A stretch of DNA of 64,000 bases from Cellulophaga algicola DSM 14237 (GTDB taxonomy: Bacteria > Bacteroidota > Bacteroidia > Flavobacteriales > Flavobacteriaceae): the NCBI RefSeq assembly GCF_000186265.1, contig NC_014934.1:496001-560000 (forward strand), given 5' to 3'. Below the pieces are notes generated by a model. That model made no database searches. It had not been told where the DNA came from and was given only the letters and a program-made list of their open reading frames with translations. Each line of letters begins with the position of its first letter. Position 1 is the first letter of the stretch. Below are positions 48,310-56,614 of this stretch, in pieces. A program made the translations under genes and the position numbers.

Positions 48310-49641
48310 ATGACCACAAACCAGCCCGCATCAACTACTCCTAAAAATAACACGTTAGTCCCTATAGCTATTATTGCTGGGTTATTTTTCATTTTCGGAT
48401 TTGTTACATGGATCAATGGAGCTTTAATTCCATTTATGAAAACCATCAACGAACTGACAGATACACAATCTTATTTAGTGGCTTCGGCATCTTATATTTC
48501 ATTTGTGGTCATGGCATTACCAGCTTCTTATATCTTAAAAAAGATTGGATATAAAAAAGGAATGTCTCTTGGATTAATCATTATGGCCGTAGGGGCTTTG
48601 GTTTTTATTCCTGCAGCAGAGGCTAGAACCTATTGGATTTTCTTAACTGGAATCTTTATACAAGGCGCAGGAATGACACTTTTACAAACTGCCTCTAACC
48701 CATACATAACCATTTTAGGGCCTATAGATAGTGCCGCTAAGAGAATTGCAATTATGGGAATTGCGAACAAAGTAGCTGGAGGATTGGGCTCAGTTATTTT
48801 TGGAGCTATTCTATTATCTGGAATAGGAGGGGTTAAAGAACAATTAGCAACCGTTAGTGCTGAAGAAAAAATAACGGTACTCAATACGATGGCAGATAGT
48901 GTGGTAATACCTTATATTATTATGGCAATAGTACTTTTTATATTAGGACTACTAATTTTAAAAGCTCCTTTACCAAATGTAACCGCACAGCCTATAGAAG
49001 TACCAAAGGAAGGTCATAAAACAAAAACAAGTATTTTTCAATTTCCACATTTATGGTTGGGTGTTTTTGCTTTATTCCTATATGTTGGTGTTGAAGTTAT
49101 TGCAGGAGATACTATTATAGCATACGGGATATCATTAGATATTCCTGTAGAACGTGCTAAATTTTTTACCCTATTTACCCTAATGGCTATGGTGGCCACT
49201 TATGCTCTTGGTGTTGCCCTTATTCCTAAAATCATAAGTCAGGCTTTTGCACTTCGTGCAAGTGCTATTATAGGTATTGTATTTTCCTTATGTATTGTAA
49301 GTACCTCTGGTTTTATCTCTGTTCTTTTTGTGGCCGCTTTAGGAATTGCAAATGCCTTAGTTTGGCCTGCCATTTGGCCTTTAGCATTAACCGGTTTAGG
49401 AAAATTCACAGAAAGAGGTGCTGCATTATTAATTATGGCCATATCTGGAGGGGCCATATTACCTTTACTATATGGAGCATTAGTTGATCATAAAAAAGAA
49501 GCCTATGTAGCCTCTGCTATAACCGAAGCTTCCGCTACCGCTCAAGCAGCAACCTTTGGCTATTGGATACTAGTACCATGTTATGTATTTATTCTTTATT
49601 ATGCCTTCTGGGGTCATAAGCGAGGATTAGAAAATAATTAA
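48310..49641 (+). CDS. Glucose/galactose-type MFS permease
   Basis: Inner-membrane sugar permease of 443 residues and 12 helices, of the fucose-galactose-glucose (FHS) group: IAGLFFIFGFVTWINGALIPFMKTINELT at the start and GAGMTLLQTASNPYITILGP in helix 4. It lies 0.8 kb from galK and galT, which makes galactose or glucose the likely substrate. Its stop (TAA, 49639-49641) shares bases with the stop of the convergent regulator gene, so the two coding regions end in the same four bases, TTAA. Confidence 0.88.
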   Translation: MTTNQPASTTPKNNTLVPIAIIAGLFFIFGFVTWINGALIPFMKTINELTDTQSYLVASASYISFVVMALPASYILKKIGYKKGMSLGLIIMAVGALVFIPAAEARTYWIFLTGIFIQGAGMTLLQTASNPYITILGPIDSAAKRIAIMGIANKVAGGLGSVIFGAILLSGIGGVKEQLATVSAEEKITVLNTMADSVVIPYIIMAIVLFILGLLILKAPLPNVTAQPIEVPKEGHKTKTSIFQFPHLWLGVFALFLYVGVEVIAGDTIIAYGISLDIPVERAKFFTLFTLMAMVATYALGVALIPKIISQAFALRASAIIGIVFSLCIVSTSGFISVLFVAALGIANALVWPAIWPLALTGLGKFTERGAALLIMAISGGAILPLLYGALVDHKKEAYVASAITEASATAQAATFGYWILVPCYVFILYYAFWGHKRGLENN

Positions 49642-50381
49642 ACTTTGAAAAGTGAAAAGCTAAATCCTTTATTTTTTAATTTTCTATATTTCGCATAATC
49701 AAATTCATATAAAAAAGCTCCTTTTTTAGAACCAGATTTATCTTTTTCATCTAATTGAATAAGAATATTCAGCGATAAGAGTTTCTTTCTAAAGTTACGT
49801 GTATCCATTTTTTTTTGAAAAATTTCTTCATACAACTTTTGAAGTTGTGGGATCGTAAATTTCTTTGGAAGTAACTCTAAGCCAATAGGGTAAAACTGGG
49901 CAACATTTCTTAATCGCTGTAACCCATCAGCTACCATTTGGTTATGATCTAAAACTAAATCTGGCACTTTTGAAACTTCAAACCATTTAGCACCATACTT
50001 AGCAGCTAAATTGGTGTTTTTTTCGGTTAACCGTATCAGCGCATACTGCCCTATTGAAATACAACGTGCTCCAGAGTCTCTCGCTACATCAGAATATGTT
50101 TTCAATTCTTCCATAAAAATATCATCTAATCCCGTAAAATCTTTTAAAACCCTCTTACCTGCAGCTTCAGCAGATTCATTGATTAAAACGAAACTACCTA
50201 TAAGCGACCACATTCCTTTTAAAGGCGCTACTTGTCTATTAAATACTAATATCTTTAGTTCTCCGTCATCAAAACCAAAAATTATACAATCTACCGCTAC
50301 ATATAATTTAGATGCCAATGCATATCTACTTTCTTCCAAATGAAAATTTTTTACCAAATATAATAAATGTAATAAATACAT
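49638..50381 (-). CDS. Nudix-domain transcriptional regulator (NrtR/AraR type)
   Basis: Sugar-responsive regulator with an N-terminal Nudix domain (YVAVDCIIFGFDDGELKILVFNR, MWSLIGSFVLINESAEAAGKRVLKDFTGL) and a C-terminal winged helix (FTIPQLQKLYEEIFQKKMDTRNFRKKL). The catalytic Nudix box is degenerate (the R-E and E-E pairs are replaced by RV and KD), as expected for a regulator rather than a hydrolase. In Bacteroidetes, AraR of this family controls arabinose genes; here the divergent neighbour is galK, so galactose control is likelier. The ATG at 50381 lies inside the operator palindrome; a TTG at 50357 or 50339 may be the true start. Length 247 residues if the ATG is used. Confidence 0.85.
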   Translation of the reverse strand: MYLLHLLYLVKNFHLEESRYALASKLYVAVDCIIFGFDDGELKILVFNRQVAPLKGMWSLIGSFVLINESAEAAGKRVLKDFTGLDDIFMEELKTYSDVARDSGARCISIGQYALIRLTEKNTNLAAKYGAKWFEVSKVPDLVLDHNQMVADGLQRLRNVAQFYPIGLELLPKKFTIPQLQKLYEEIFQKKMDTRNFRKKLLSLNILIQLDEKDKSGSKKGAFLYEFDYAKYRKLKNKGFSFSLFKV

Positions 50382-50393
50382 TTATTATATTTG
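50355..50393. promoter_or_regulatory. 39-base gal operator palindrome with a -7 element on each strand
   Basis: Perfect 17-base arms (50355-50371 and 50377-50393) around the spacer ATAAA. Each arm ends in TATATTTG read outward, an exact TAnnTTTG -7 element: 50386-50393 on the plus strand toward galK (start at 50413) and 50362-50355 on the minus strand toward the regulator gene. A dimer bound here would cover both promoters at once. Confidence 0.75.
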
Positions 50394-50412
50394 TGATTCT
50401 AATTCCTGAATT

Positions 50413-51543
50413 ATGAGCTTCTATATCAACTTTACCCCAGACTTAATTGTTGAATCGCCTGGACGTATTAATTTAATTGGTGAACATACTGATTATAACC
50501 TTGGTTATGTATTACCAACAGCAATTGATAAGAAAATCACGCTAAAACTACGAAAAAATAACAGCGCGGATTGTAATGTTTATAGTTTAGATAATGAAAA
50601 AAATATTACTTTTTCATTAAACAATATTAGTCCTAGTACTGAAAGTTGGGAAAATTACATTCTAGGTGTTTTACATGAAATACAACAACTAACAGATAAA
50701 CTGGAAGGTTTTGATTGTGTTTTGAGTAGTACGCTTCCTATAGGATCTGGGTTAAGCTCTTCTGCCGCCTTAGAATGCGGACTAGCTTTTGGTTTGAACG
50801 AATTGTTTGATTTGGGATTATCCAAAATTCAAATTGTTCATCTATCCCGTGCTGCAGAACATAATTACGTAGGTACTAAATGCGGTATTATGGATCAATA
50901 TGCATCTGTAATGAGCAAATCTGGATATGTAATTAAATTAGATTGCAGAAGCTTAGCCTCTGAATACATCCCTTTACACCTAGGAGACTACAAATTACTT
51001 TTATTAAATACGAAAATTTCTCATAGCCTTGCAGATAGCGAATACAATACAAGATTAGCAGAATGTAGTACCGGGGTTGAAGCAATTAAAACATTAAACC
51101 CATCTGTTGTATCCCTACGAGATGTAGATGCATCAATGCTAGAAGCGGTAAAAGATACTATTACCGCAACAGTTTTTGATAGGTGCGCATATATCATTGA
51201 AGAAAATGAACGTGTATTACATGCCTCAGAAGCACTTACCCAAGGAGATTTAACTTCTTTTGGCACCTTAATGTATGGGTCTCATGACGGTTTACAACAC
51301 AAATATGAAGTAAGTTGTCCTGAATTAGATTTTATGGTTGCCTATTCTCGTGCTAAAGATTTTATACTTGGCTCTAGAATGATGGGAGGTGGTTTTGGCG
51401 GTTGTACCATCAATTTAATTCATAAAGATGCCATTGAAGACTACATCTCTGAAATTGCTAGCGCTTACAAATCAAAATTTAATATTGAATTAGACGCATA
51501 TATTGCCATGCCAGCTCACGGTACTATGCTTAAAACACTATAA
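50413..51543 (+). CDS. galK: Galactokinase
   Basis: Phosphorylates alpha-D-galactose to galactose 1-phosphate with ATP, the first committed step of the Leloir pathway; cytoplasmic. All GHMP-kinase signatures are present: the galactokinase motif ESPGRINLIGEHTDYN (about 14-29), the ATP loop LPIGSGLSSSAALE (about 108-121), the catalytic Asp in CGIMDQY (Asp161) and GGGFGGCT near 335. 376 residues, standard. It follows the operator palindrome with a leader of only about 13 bases and is followed 2 bases later by galT. Confidence 0.96.
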   Translation: MSFYINFTPDLIVESPGRINLIGEHTDYNLGYVLPTAIDKKITLKLRKNNSADCNVYSLDNEKNITFSLNNISPSTESWENYILGVLHEIQQLTDKLEGFDCVLSSTLPIGSGLSSSAALECGLAFGLNELFDLGLSKIQIVHLSRAAEHNYVGTKCGIMDQYASVMSKSGYVIKLDCRSLASEYIPLHLGDYKLLLLNTKISHSLADSEYNTRLAECSTGVEAIKTLNPSVVSLRDVDASMLEAVKDTITATVFDRCAYIIEENERVLHASEALTQGDLTSFGTLMYGSHDGLQHKYEVSCPELDFMVAYSRAKDFILGSRMMGGGFGGCTINLIHKDAIEDYISEIASAYKSKFNIELDAYIAMPAHGTMLKTL

Positions 51544-51545
51544 TT

Positions 51546-52586
51546 ATGAATACAGTTTTTAACGAAAACCCACACAGAAGATATAATATACTTACCGGAG
51601 AATGGGTATTGGTTTCTCCTCATAGAACAAAACGACCGTGGCAAGGAAAGGTAGAAAAGCCTTTTATTCCTTTGACAGCAACCTATGATAAAAACTGCTA
51701 TTTATGCCCTACGAACACAAGAATGGGTGGCGGACAAAATCCTGATTATAAGAGTGCTTATTCATTTGTGAATGATTTTTCGGCATTATTATCAGATACT
51801 CCCTCTGGAACCGTTGATGATAATTTATTGCAAGCTAAATCAGAAAGAGGCTTATGTAAAGTGATCTGTTTTTCACCGAATCATTCGCTAACATTACCTT
51901 TAATGGAAGAAAATGATATTGAAGCGGTAATTTCCCTTTGGCAAAAAGAGTATACGGAATTAGGCAATCTATCGTATGTGAATCACGTTCAAATTTTTGA
52001 AAATAAAGGAGACACTATGGGCTGTAGCAATCCACATCCGCACGGACAAATTTGGGCACAAGAGTCAATTCCCCAAGAAATTGCGAAAAAGTCAAAAAAT
52101 CTAAGTGATTATTGGAACAAAAATAAAAAAAGTTTACTTTTATCTTATATTGAGCAAGAATTAAAGCTCAAAGAACGTATTGTAATTGAAAATGAGCACT
52201 TTGTAGCCTTAGTACCATTTTGGGCAATTTGGCCATACGAGACCATGATTGTTCCGAAAAGACATATTAAGAACATTGCTTTAATGAATAATGCTGAAAA
52301 AACAGATTTTTCAAAAACAATTAAAGAGCTTACCATTAAATATGATAACCTTTTTAGTACAAGTTTTCCTTATTCTGCCGGTATACATCAAGCACCTACT
52401 GATAATGAAGCACACGAAGAATGGCATTTTCACATGTCTTTTTACCCGCCATTGCTAAGGTCTGCTACGGTAAAGAAATTTATGGTTGGTTATGAAATGT
52501 TTGCAGATGCGCAAAGAGATATTACAGCAGAACAAGCTGCCAAAAGTTTGAGAGAATTAGACCGTGTTCATTACAGTAAACGTTAA
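51546..52586 (+). CDS. galT: Galactose-1-phosphate uridylyltransferase
   Basis: Exchanges UMP between UDP-glucose and galactose 1-phosphate. The HPHGQ active-site motif (164-168, with His166 as the uridylylated nucleophile), the N-terminal NPHRRYNILTGEWVLVSPHR block, the zinc-site Cys pair CYLC (51-54) and the C-terminal HEEWHFHMSFYPP segment identify the family. 346 residues, normal. Starts 2 bases after galK, so the two are in one operon. No galE or mutarotase gene is present in the window. Confidence 0.96.
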   Translation: MNTVFNENPHRRYNILTGEWVLVSPHRTKRPWQGKVEKPFIPLTATYDKNCYLCPTNTRMGGGQNPDYKSAYSFVNDFSALLSDTPSGTVDDNLLQAKSERGLCKVICFSPNHSLTLPLMEENDIEAVISLWQKEYTELGNLSYVNHVQIFENKGDTMGCSNPHPHGQIWAQESIPQEIAKKSKNLSDYWNKNKKSLLLSYIEQELKLKERIVIENEHFVALVPFWAIWPYETMIVPKRHIKNIALMNNAEKTDFSKTIKELTIKYDNLFSTSFPYSAGIHQAPTDNEAHEEWHFHMSFYPPLLRSATVKKFMVGYEMFADAQRDITAEQAAKSLRELDRVHYSKR

Positions 52587-52601
52587 ATAATTACCTATGA
52601 T

Positions 52602-53624
52602 ATGAGTAAAAAAATCACCCTAAAAGAATTAGCACTCATATCTGAATTTTCTGTTTCTACTATTTCTAAAGCACTATCAGATAATCGAGAAATTAGCACC
52701 AAAACAAAGAAAAAAATAAAAGCCCTTGCTAAAGAATACAATTACAGGCCTAATATATATGCACGAAGTTTAAAAACAAAAAAAACAAAAACGATAGGGG
52801 TTATTATTCCTAATATTTTAGCACACTATTTTGCCAAAGTATTATTGGGTATTGAACAAGAAGTATCAAAAAAAGGGTATAGTATCATTACTTGTATTTC
52901 TGATGAATCTTATGAAAAGGAGACCAAAAGCATCGAGTTGTTTAATTCTGGATGCGTAGATGGTTTTCTTATTTCTTTATCAAAAGAAACGCAGTCTAAC
53001 AATTTCTACGAGGAAATAAATGATGCTATTGAACAAGGGCTGCCTGTGGTTATGTTTGATAGAACTTCTGATAAGGTTAATGGCGATAAAGTAACTATCA
53101 ATGATTTTGAATCTGCCTATAATGCCACACAATTATTAATTGAATCTGATCATAAAAAAATTATTTTTGTTTCCCCTATTTCAGGCACCAACGTAGGCAA
53201 TGAAAGAGAAAAAGGCTATAGACAAGCTATCACAGAATTTTTTAAAGGAACAATAGCTCCTGAGGTTTTAAACTTTACGGACTATCCTGAATTTACCACA
53301 ACACTTAAGCAGTATTTGGAAACTAACATTATTGATGGCATCGTAGCAGCAGATGAATTGTCTGCTATTTACGCTATGAATCTTGCCATTTCTAAAGGCT
53401 ATAAGGTTCCTGAAAATTTAGCTGTGATTGGTTTTACTGATGGGATTCTTTCCAATAATAGTAATCCGCCTTTAAGTGTTGTAGATCAACATGAAACAGA
53501 ATTAGGAAAAATTGCAGCAGCCACATTAATAGAACGTATTGAATCTAATGAAACTACAGCACCAAAAACCATTGTATTACCCTCAGAATTAATTCTGAGA
53601 AAATCTACCCACTCCGCAAGTTAA
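52602..53624 (+). CDS. LacI-family transcriptional regulator
   Basis: DNA-binding regulator of 340 residues. The N-terminal LacI helix-turn-helix is clear (ITLKELALISEFSVSTISKALSDNREIS, then the hinge RPNIYARSLKTKKTKTIGVIIPN), followed by a periplasmic-binding-protein-like sensor domain (GCVDGFLISLSKE, NDFESAYNATQLLIE, VIGFTDGILSNNSNPPLSVVDQH). It starts 15 bases after galT, so it is probably co-transcribed and may feed back on this operon or on a glycan-use locus nearby. The locus thus has two regulators of different families. Confidence 0.92.
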   Translation: MSKKITLKELALISEFSVSTISKALSDNREISTKTKKKIKALAKEYNYRPNIYARSLKTKKTKTIGVIIPNILAHYFAKVLLGIEQEVSKKGYSIITCISDESYEKETKSIELFNSGCVDGFLISLSKETQSNNFYEEINDAIEQGLPVVMFDRTSDKVNGDKVTINDFESAYNATQLLIESDHKKIIFVSPISGTNVGNEREKGYRQAITEFFKGTIAPEVLNFTDYPEFTTTLKQYLETNIIDGIVAADELSAIYAMNLAISKGYKVPENLAVIGFTDGILSNNSNPPLSVVDQHETELGKIAAATLIERIESNETTAPKTIVLPSELILRKSTHSAS

Positions 53625-53756
53625 TTTTTTTGCTCGTCCAGTATTAAAAAATTAATCTACAGTCCTATTCCAAAGGCTTTATTTCTATTCGTTAATTAAA
53701 CCTGAATGTTCTTAAATTAGCGTTCATTTTAGGTACTTTTGCGGACTGAAAACAAT

Positions 53757-54320
53757 ATGAAAATGAATTTTTTATTAGATCCTTGGCCATGGTATGTTTC
53801 GGGGCCACTTATAGCAGTGACTATGATTTCCCTCATACTCTTCGGGAAAACGTTTGGAATGTCCTCTAACCTAAGAACACTATGTACTATTGGCGGGGCA
53901 GGAAAATATGCTGATTTTTTCAAATTTGATTGGAAGACCCAAAAATGGAACTTGACAGTAGTTTTAGGAACCATAATAGGTGGCTTTATTGCCGCAAATT
54001 TATTATCAAATGATAGTACTATGGCTCTTAGTGAAGCTACCATAACAGACTTACAGGCTTTAGGATTTTCAAATATTGGAGAAACTCTTTTGCCTCCAGA
54101 ATTGTTTAGCCTAGAAAATATGTTTACGTTAAAAAGCTTATCCATTCTTATTATCTCAGGATTTCTAGTGGGCTTTGGCACACGCTATGCTGGTGGTTGC
54201 ACTTCTGGACATGCTATTACAGGTTTAAGCAACTTACAGCTCCCTTCTTTAGTTGCTGTGATTGGTTTTTTTATCGGAGGTCTATTTATGATTTATGTAT
54301 TATTCCCTTTAATTTTTTAA
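53757..54320 (+). CDS. YeeE/YedE-family membrane protein, first half
   Basis: Inner-membrane protein with four to five hydrophobic helices, of the YeeE/YedE (sulfur transport) group. GTRYAGGCTSGHAITGLSNLQ near residues 150-170 is the characteristic Gly-Cys motif, expected to pass thiosulfate or reduced sulfur. The ATG at 53757 is preferred over a TTG at 53739 because family proteins begin near NFLLDPWPW. It is followed 1 base later by a second, shorter YeeE-type gene, the usual two-piece arrangement in Bacteroidetes. Confidence 0.87.
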   Translation: MKMNFLLDPWPWYVSGPLIAVTMISLILFGKTFGMSSNLRTLCTIGGAGKYADFFKFDWKTQKWNLTVVLGTIIGGFIAANLLSNDSTMALSEATITDLQALGFSNIGETLLPPELFSLENMFTLKSLSILIISGFLVGFGTRYAGGCTSGHAITGLSNLQLPSLVAVIGFFIGGLFMIYVLFPLIF

Positions 54321-54321
54321 T

Positions 54322-54735
54322 ATGAAATTTTTAAAATTCTTATTCGTCGGTATATTTTTTGGAATAGTTTTGGTGAAATCTGAAGCTGTTTCTTGGTATA
54401 GAATCTTTGAAATGTTTAAGTTTCAGTCATTTCATATGTACGGAATTATTGGTTCTGCGGTATTCATTGGTATCATCGCTTTACAAATTATTAAAAAATA
54501 CCATATAAAAAGTATTGACGGCGAGGCAATTATCGTTCCTCAAAAAGCTAAAAATTATAAGGCTAATAGTATTGGCGGTATTATTTTTGGATTAGGATGG
54601 GCACTCGGAGGTGCATGTCCTGGCCCTATGTATATGCTTTTAGGAACTGGAGTGTTTGCTATGGTCATCGTTATTTTATCGGCCATGCTAGGTACCTTTG
54701 TGTATGGGCTGATAAAAAACAAACTACCCCAGTAA
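54322..54735 (+). CDS. YeeE/YedE-family membrane protein, second half (DUF6691 type)
   Basis: A 137-residue inner-membrane protein with four helices, partner of the preceding YeeE-type gene. The GLGWALGGACPGPMYMLLG segment (about 90-110) carries the matching Cys motif. Together the two genes correspond to the halves of a single YeeE protein in other bacteria. Its start is 1 base after the preceding stop. No rhodanese or sulfur dioxygenase gene is next to the pair, so the sulfur source is unclear. Confidence 0.87.
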   Translation: MKFLKFLFVGIFFGIVLVKSEAVSWYRIFEMFKFQSFHMYGIIGSAVFIGIIALQIIKKYHIKSIDGEAIIVPQKAKNYKANSIGGIIFGLGWALGGACPGPMYMLLGTGVFAMVIVILSAMLGTFVYGLIKNKLPQ

Positions 54736-54789
54736 ATAGCACACTTTTTAAGAAAAAAAATATTTTAGTTAATTCATAATTTTTTTGAA

Positions 54790-55830
54790 ATGCAACCAAT
54801 TAGTACTGCATTATGTTCTTTTGGAATGAGTGGCCGTGTTTTCCACGCCCCATTTATAGCGGTAAATCCAAAATTTACCTTGTACGGTGTCTTAGAAAGA
54901 ACTAAAAACTTAGCGCAAGATAAATACCCACATATTAAAACGTTTAGATCTCTTGAAGATTTACTCGCAGATGATGCTATAGAATTAGTAGTGGTAAATA
55001 CTCCTAATATTACGCATTATGAATTTGCCAAAAAAACTATTCTTGCTGGTAAAAACCTAATTGTTGAAAAACCTTTCACCGCCACTGTTACAGAAGCAGA
55101 AGAATTAATAGCATTAGCCCAACAAAAAAATGTTATGATCTCTGTCTATCACAATAGAAGATATGATAGTGATTTTCTAAGTTTAAAAGAAGTGTTAGAT
55201 AGCGGCGTACTCGGAGAAATCGTAGAAGCAGAATTTCATTACGACAGATATAAGCCCGAATTAAGTGAAAAAGTACATAAGGAAGTACCTACCGGAGCCG
55301 TTGGTAGCTTATATGATTTAGGAGCACACCTTATAGACCAAGCTATACAATTGTTTGGCACTCCTGATGCTGTATTTGCGGATATCGCTGCCTTTAGACC
55401 AAACTCACAAGTAGGTGATTATTTTGATGTGAAACTCTTTTACCCATCACATAGGGTAATTCTCAAATCTAGCTATTTTGTACGTGAACCTTTACCTGAA
55501 AACATCTTACATGGTAAAAAGGGTTCATTTATAAAAACAAAAGCAGATGTTCAAGAGCAAGATTTACAGACAGGAAAAATACCTAATGCTCCGCATTGGG
55601 GAATAGAACCCGATGCCGATAAAGGAATTTTACATACCGAAAAAAACGGAGTGGTGGTAAAAGAAAAAATCACCTCTTTAAAAGGTGATTATATGTTGTA
55701 TTACGATGCCATCTATGATGCCATTAGAGCTAATAAACCTGTTCCAGTAAGCGCAAAAGAAGGCATGGAAGTCATCCGCATCATTGAAGCGGCGCTCAAA
55801 GTAACCAAGAAAAAAGAGTGGTATACTTAA
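54790..55830 (+). CDS. Gfo/Idh/MocA-family NAD(P)-dependent oxidoreductase
   Basis: Cytoplasmic sugar or inositol dehydrogenase-like enzyme, 346 residues. The N-terminal Rossmann fold begins ISTALCSFGMSGRVFHAPFI, with LVVVNTPNITHYEFAKKTILAGKNLIVEKPFT supplying the family E-K-P motif (about 95). The C-terminal domain has GAVGSLYDLGAHLIDQAI with the conserved D-x-x-x-H. The substrate is not predictable from sequence. It is convergent with the laminarin locus: its stop lies 7 bases from the end of the GH16 gene, and no terminator is visible in between. Confidence 0.9.
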   Translation: MQPISTALCSFGMSGRVFHAPFIAVNPKFTLYGVLERTKNLAQDKYPHIKTFRSLEDLLADDAIELVVVNTPNITHYEFAKKTILAGKNLIVEKPFTATVTEAEELIALAQQKNVMISVYHNRRYDSDFLSLKEVLDSGVLGEIVEAEFHYDRYKPELSEKVHKEVPTGAVGSLYDLGAHLIDQAIQLFGTPDAVFADIAAFRPNSQVGDYFDVKLFYPSHRVILKSSYFVREPLPENILHGKKGSFIKTKADVQEQDLQTGKIPNAPHWGIEPDADKGILHTEKNGVVVKEKITSLKGDYMLYYDAIYDAIRANKPVPVSAKEGMEVIRIIEAALKVTKKKEWYT

Positions 55831-55837
55831 GTGCTGA

Positions 55838-56605
55838 TTAATTTTCATAGACCTTGATATAATCGATAATAAATTCTTGAGGAAAAATGCTATCATCAAT
55901 AGTATCTCCTCCCAAATTACCACCAACCGCTGTGTTTAATATGATGAAAAATGGTTGATCAAAAGGCCAATTTTGTTCTGTTTTATGATCTGGTTCGTAT
56001 TCGAACATTTTAACATCATCTACAAAAAAAACTATTTTATCAGGAGACCAATGTACAGCGTATACATGAAAACCATCTTCAATTCCATTGATTGTAGTAG
56101 TTTTCGTATACGCGTTTTCTCCATATTGCTCCTCAAAATGCAGTGTTGTGAATATGGTATTCGGTTTTCTTCCAATATATTCAAGGATATCTATCTCTCC
56201 ACACAAGGGCCAGCCTACTTCAGAAATATTTGAACCTAACATCCAAAATGCTGGCCACAAACCTTTAGCCAAAGGCAACTTTGCTCTTGTTTCTATTCTT
56301 CCGTACTTAAATTCTTTTTTTCCTTTGGTAGTTATCCGTGAAGAAGTATATTTTTCATCTTCCTTTTTAATAGTTATATGTAAAAAACCATCTTTAAGCG
56401 TGTGGTTAGTTTTTGTATAGATTTGCTTTTCATTATTACCCCAACCACATAATTCTGGACAGCCATCTCCTAGCTCATAGTTCCAAACCTGTTCATCTAA
56501 AGTAGTTCCATCAAAGTTTTCTTCCCAAACCAATGCTTTTTTATTTGCACAACTTTGTACAAAAAAAGATAAACATAGCATGGCTAAACGCATATAGTTG
56601 TCCAT
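55838..56605 (-). CDS. GH16 laminarinase (endo-beta-1,3-glucanase), lipoprotein
   Basis: Catalytic-domain-only GH16 of 255 residues, of the laminarinase type. The signature GEIDILEY gives nucleophile Glu137, Asp139 and acid/base Glu142. Other landmarks are WGNNEKQIYT, YGRIETRAKLPLAKGLWPAFWMLG and FFIILNTAVGGNLGG. The N-terminus has a lipoprotein-like signal (VQSCANKK, Cys about 19), so it is probably membrane-anchored. The start may be the ATG at 56605 or the one at 56593. Last gene of the laminarin locus, 9 bases after the GH3 gene. It probably cuts laminarin oligosaccharides alongside the larger GH16. Confidence 0.93.
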   Translation of the reverse strand: MDNYMRLAMLCLSFFVQSCANKKALVWEENFDGTTLDEQVWNYELGDGCPELCGWGNNEKQIYTKTNHTLKDGFLHITIKKEDEKYTSSRITTKGKKEFKYGRIETRAKLPLAKGLWPAFWMLGSNISEVGWPLCGEIDILEYIGRKPNTIFTTLHFEEQYGENAYTKTTTINGIEDGFHVYAVHWSPDKIVFFVDDVKMFEYEPDHKTEQNWPFDQPFFIILNTAVGGNLGGDTIDDSIFPQEFIIDYIKVYEN

Positions 56606-56614
56606 GTACCTATT

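Noticed and set aside
49638-50381. Treating the Nudix protein as a pyrophosphohydrolase
   Set aside because: The catalytic Nudix box lacks the key acidic residues and a winged-helix domain follows, so a regulator is the better reading.
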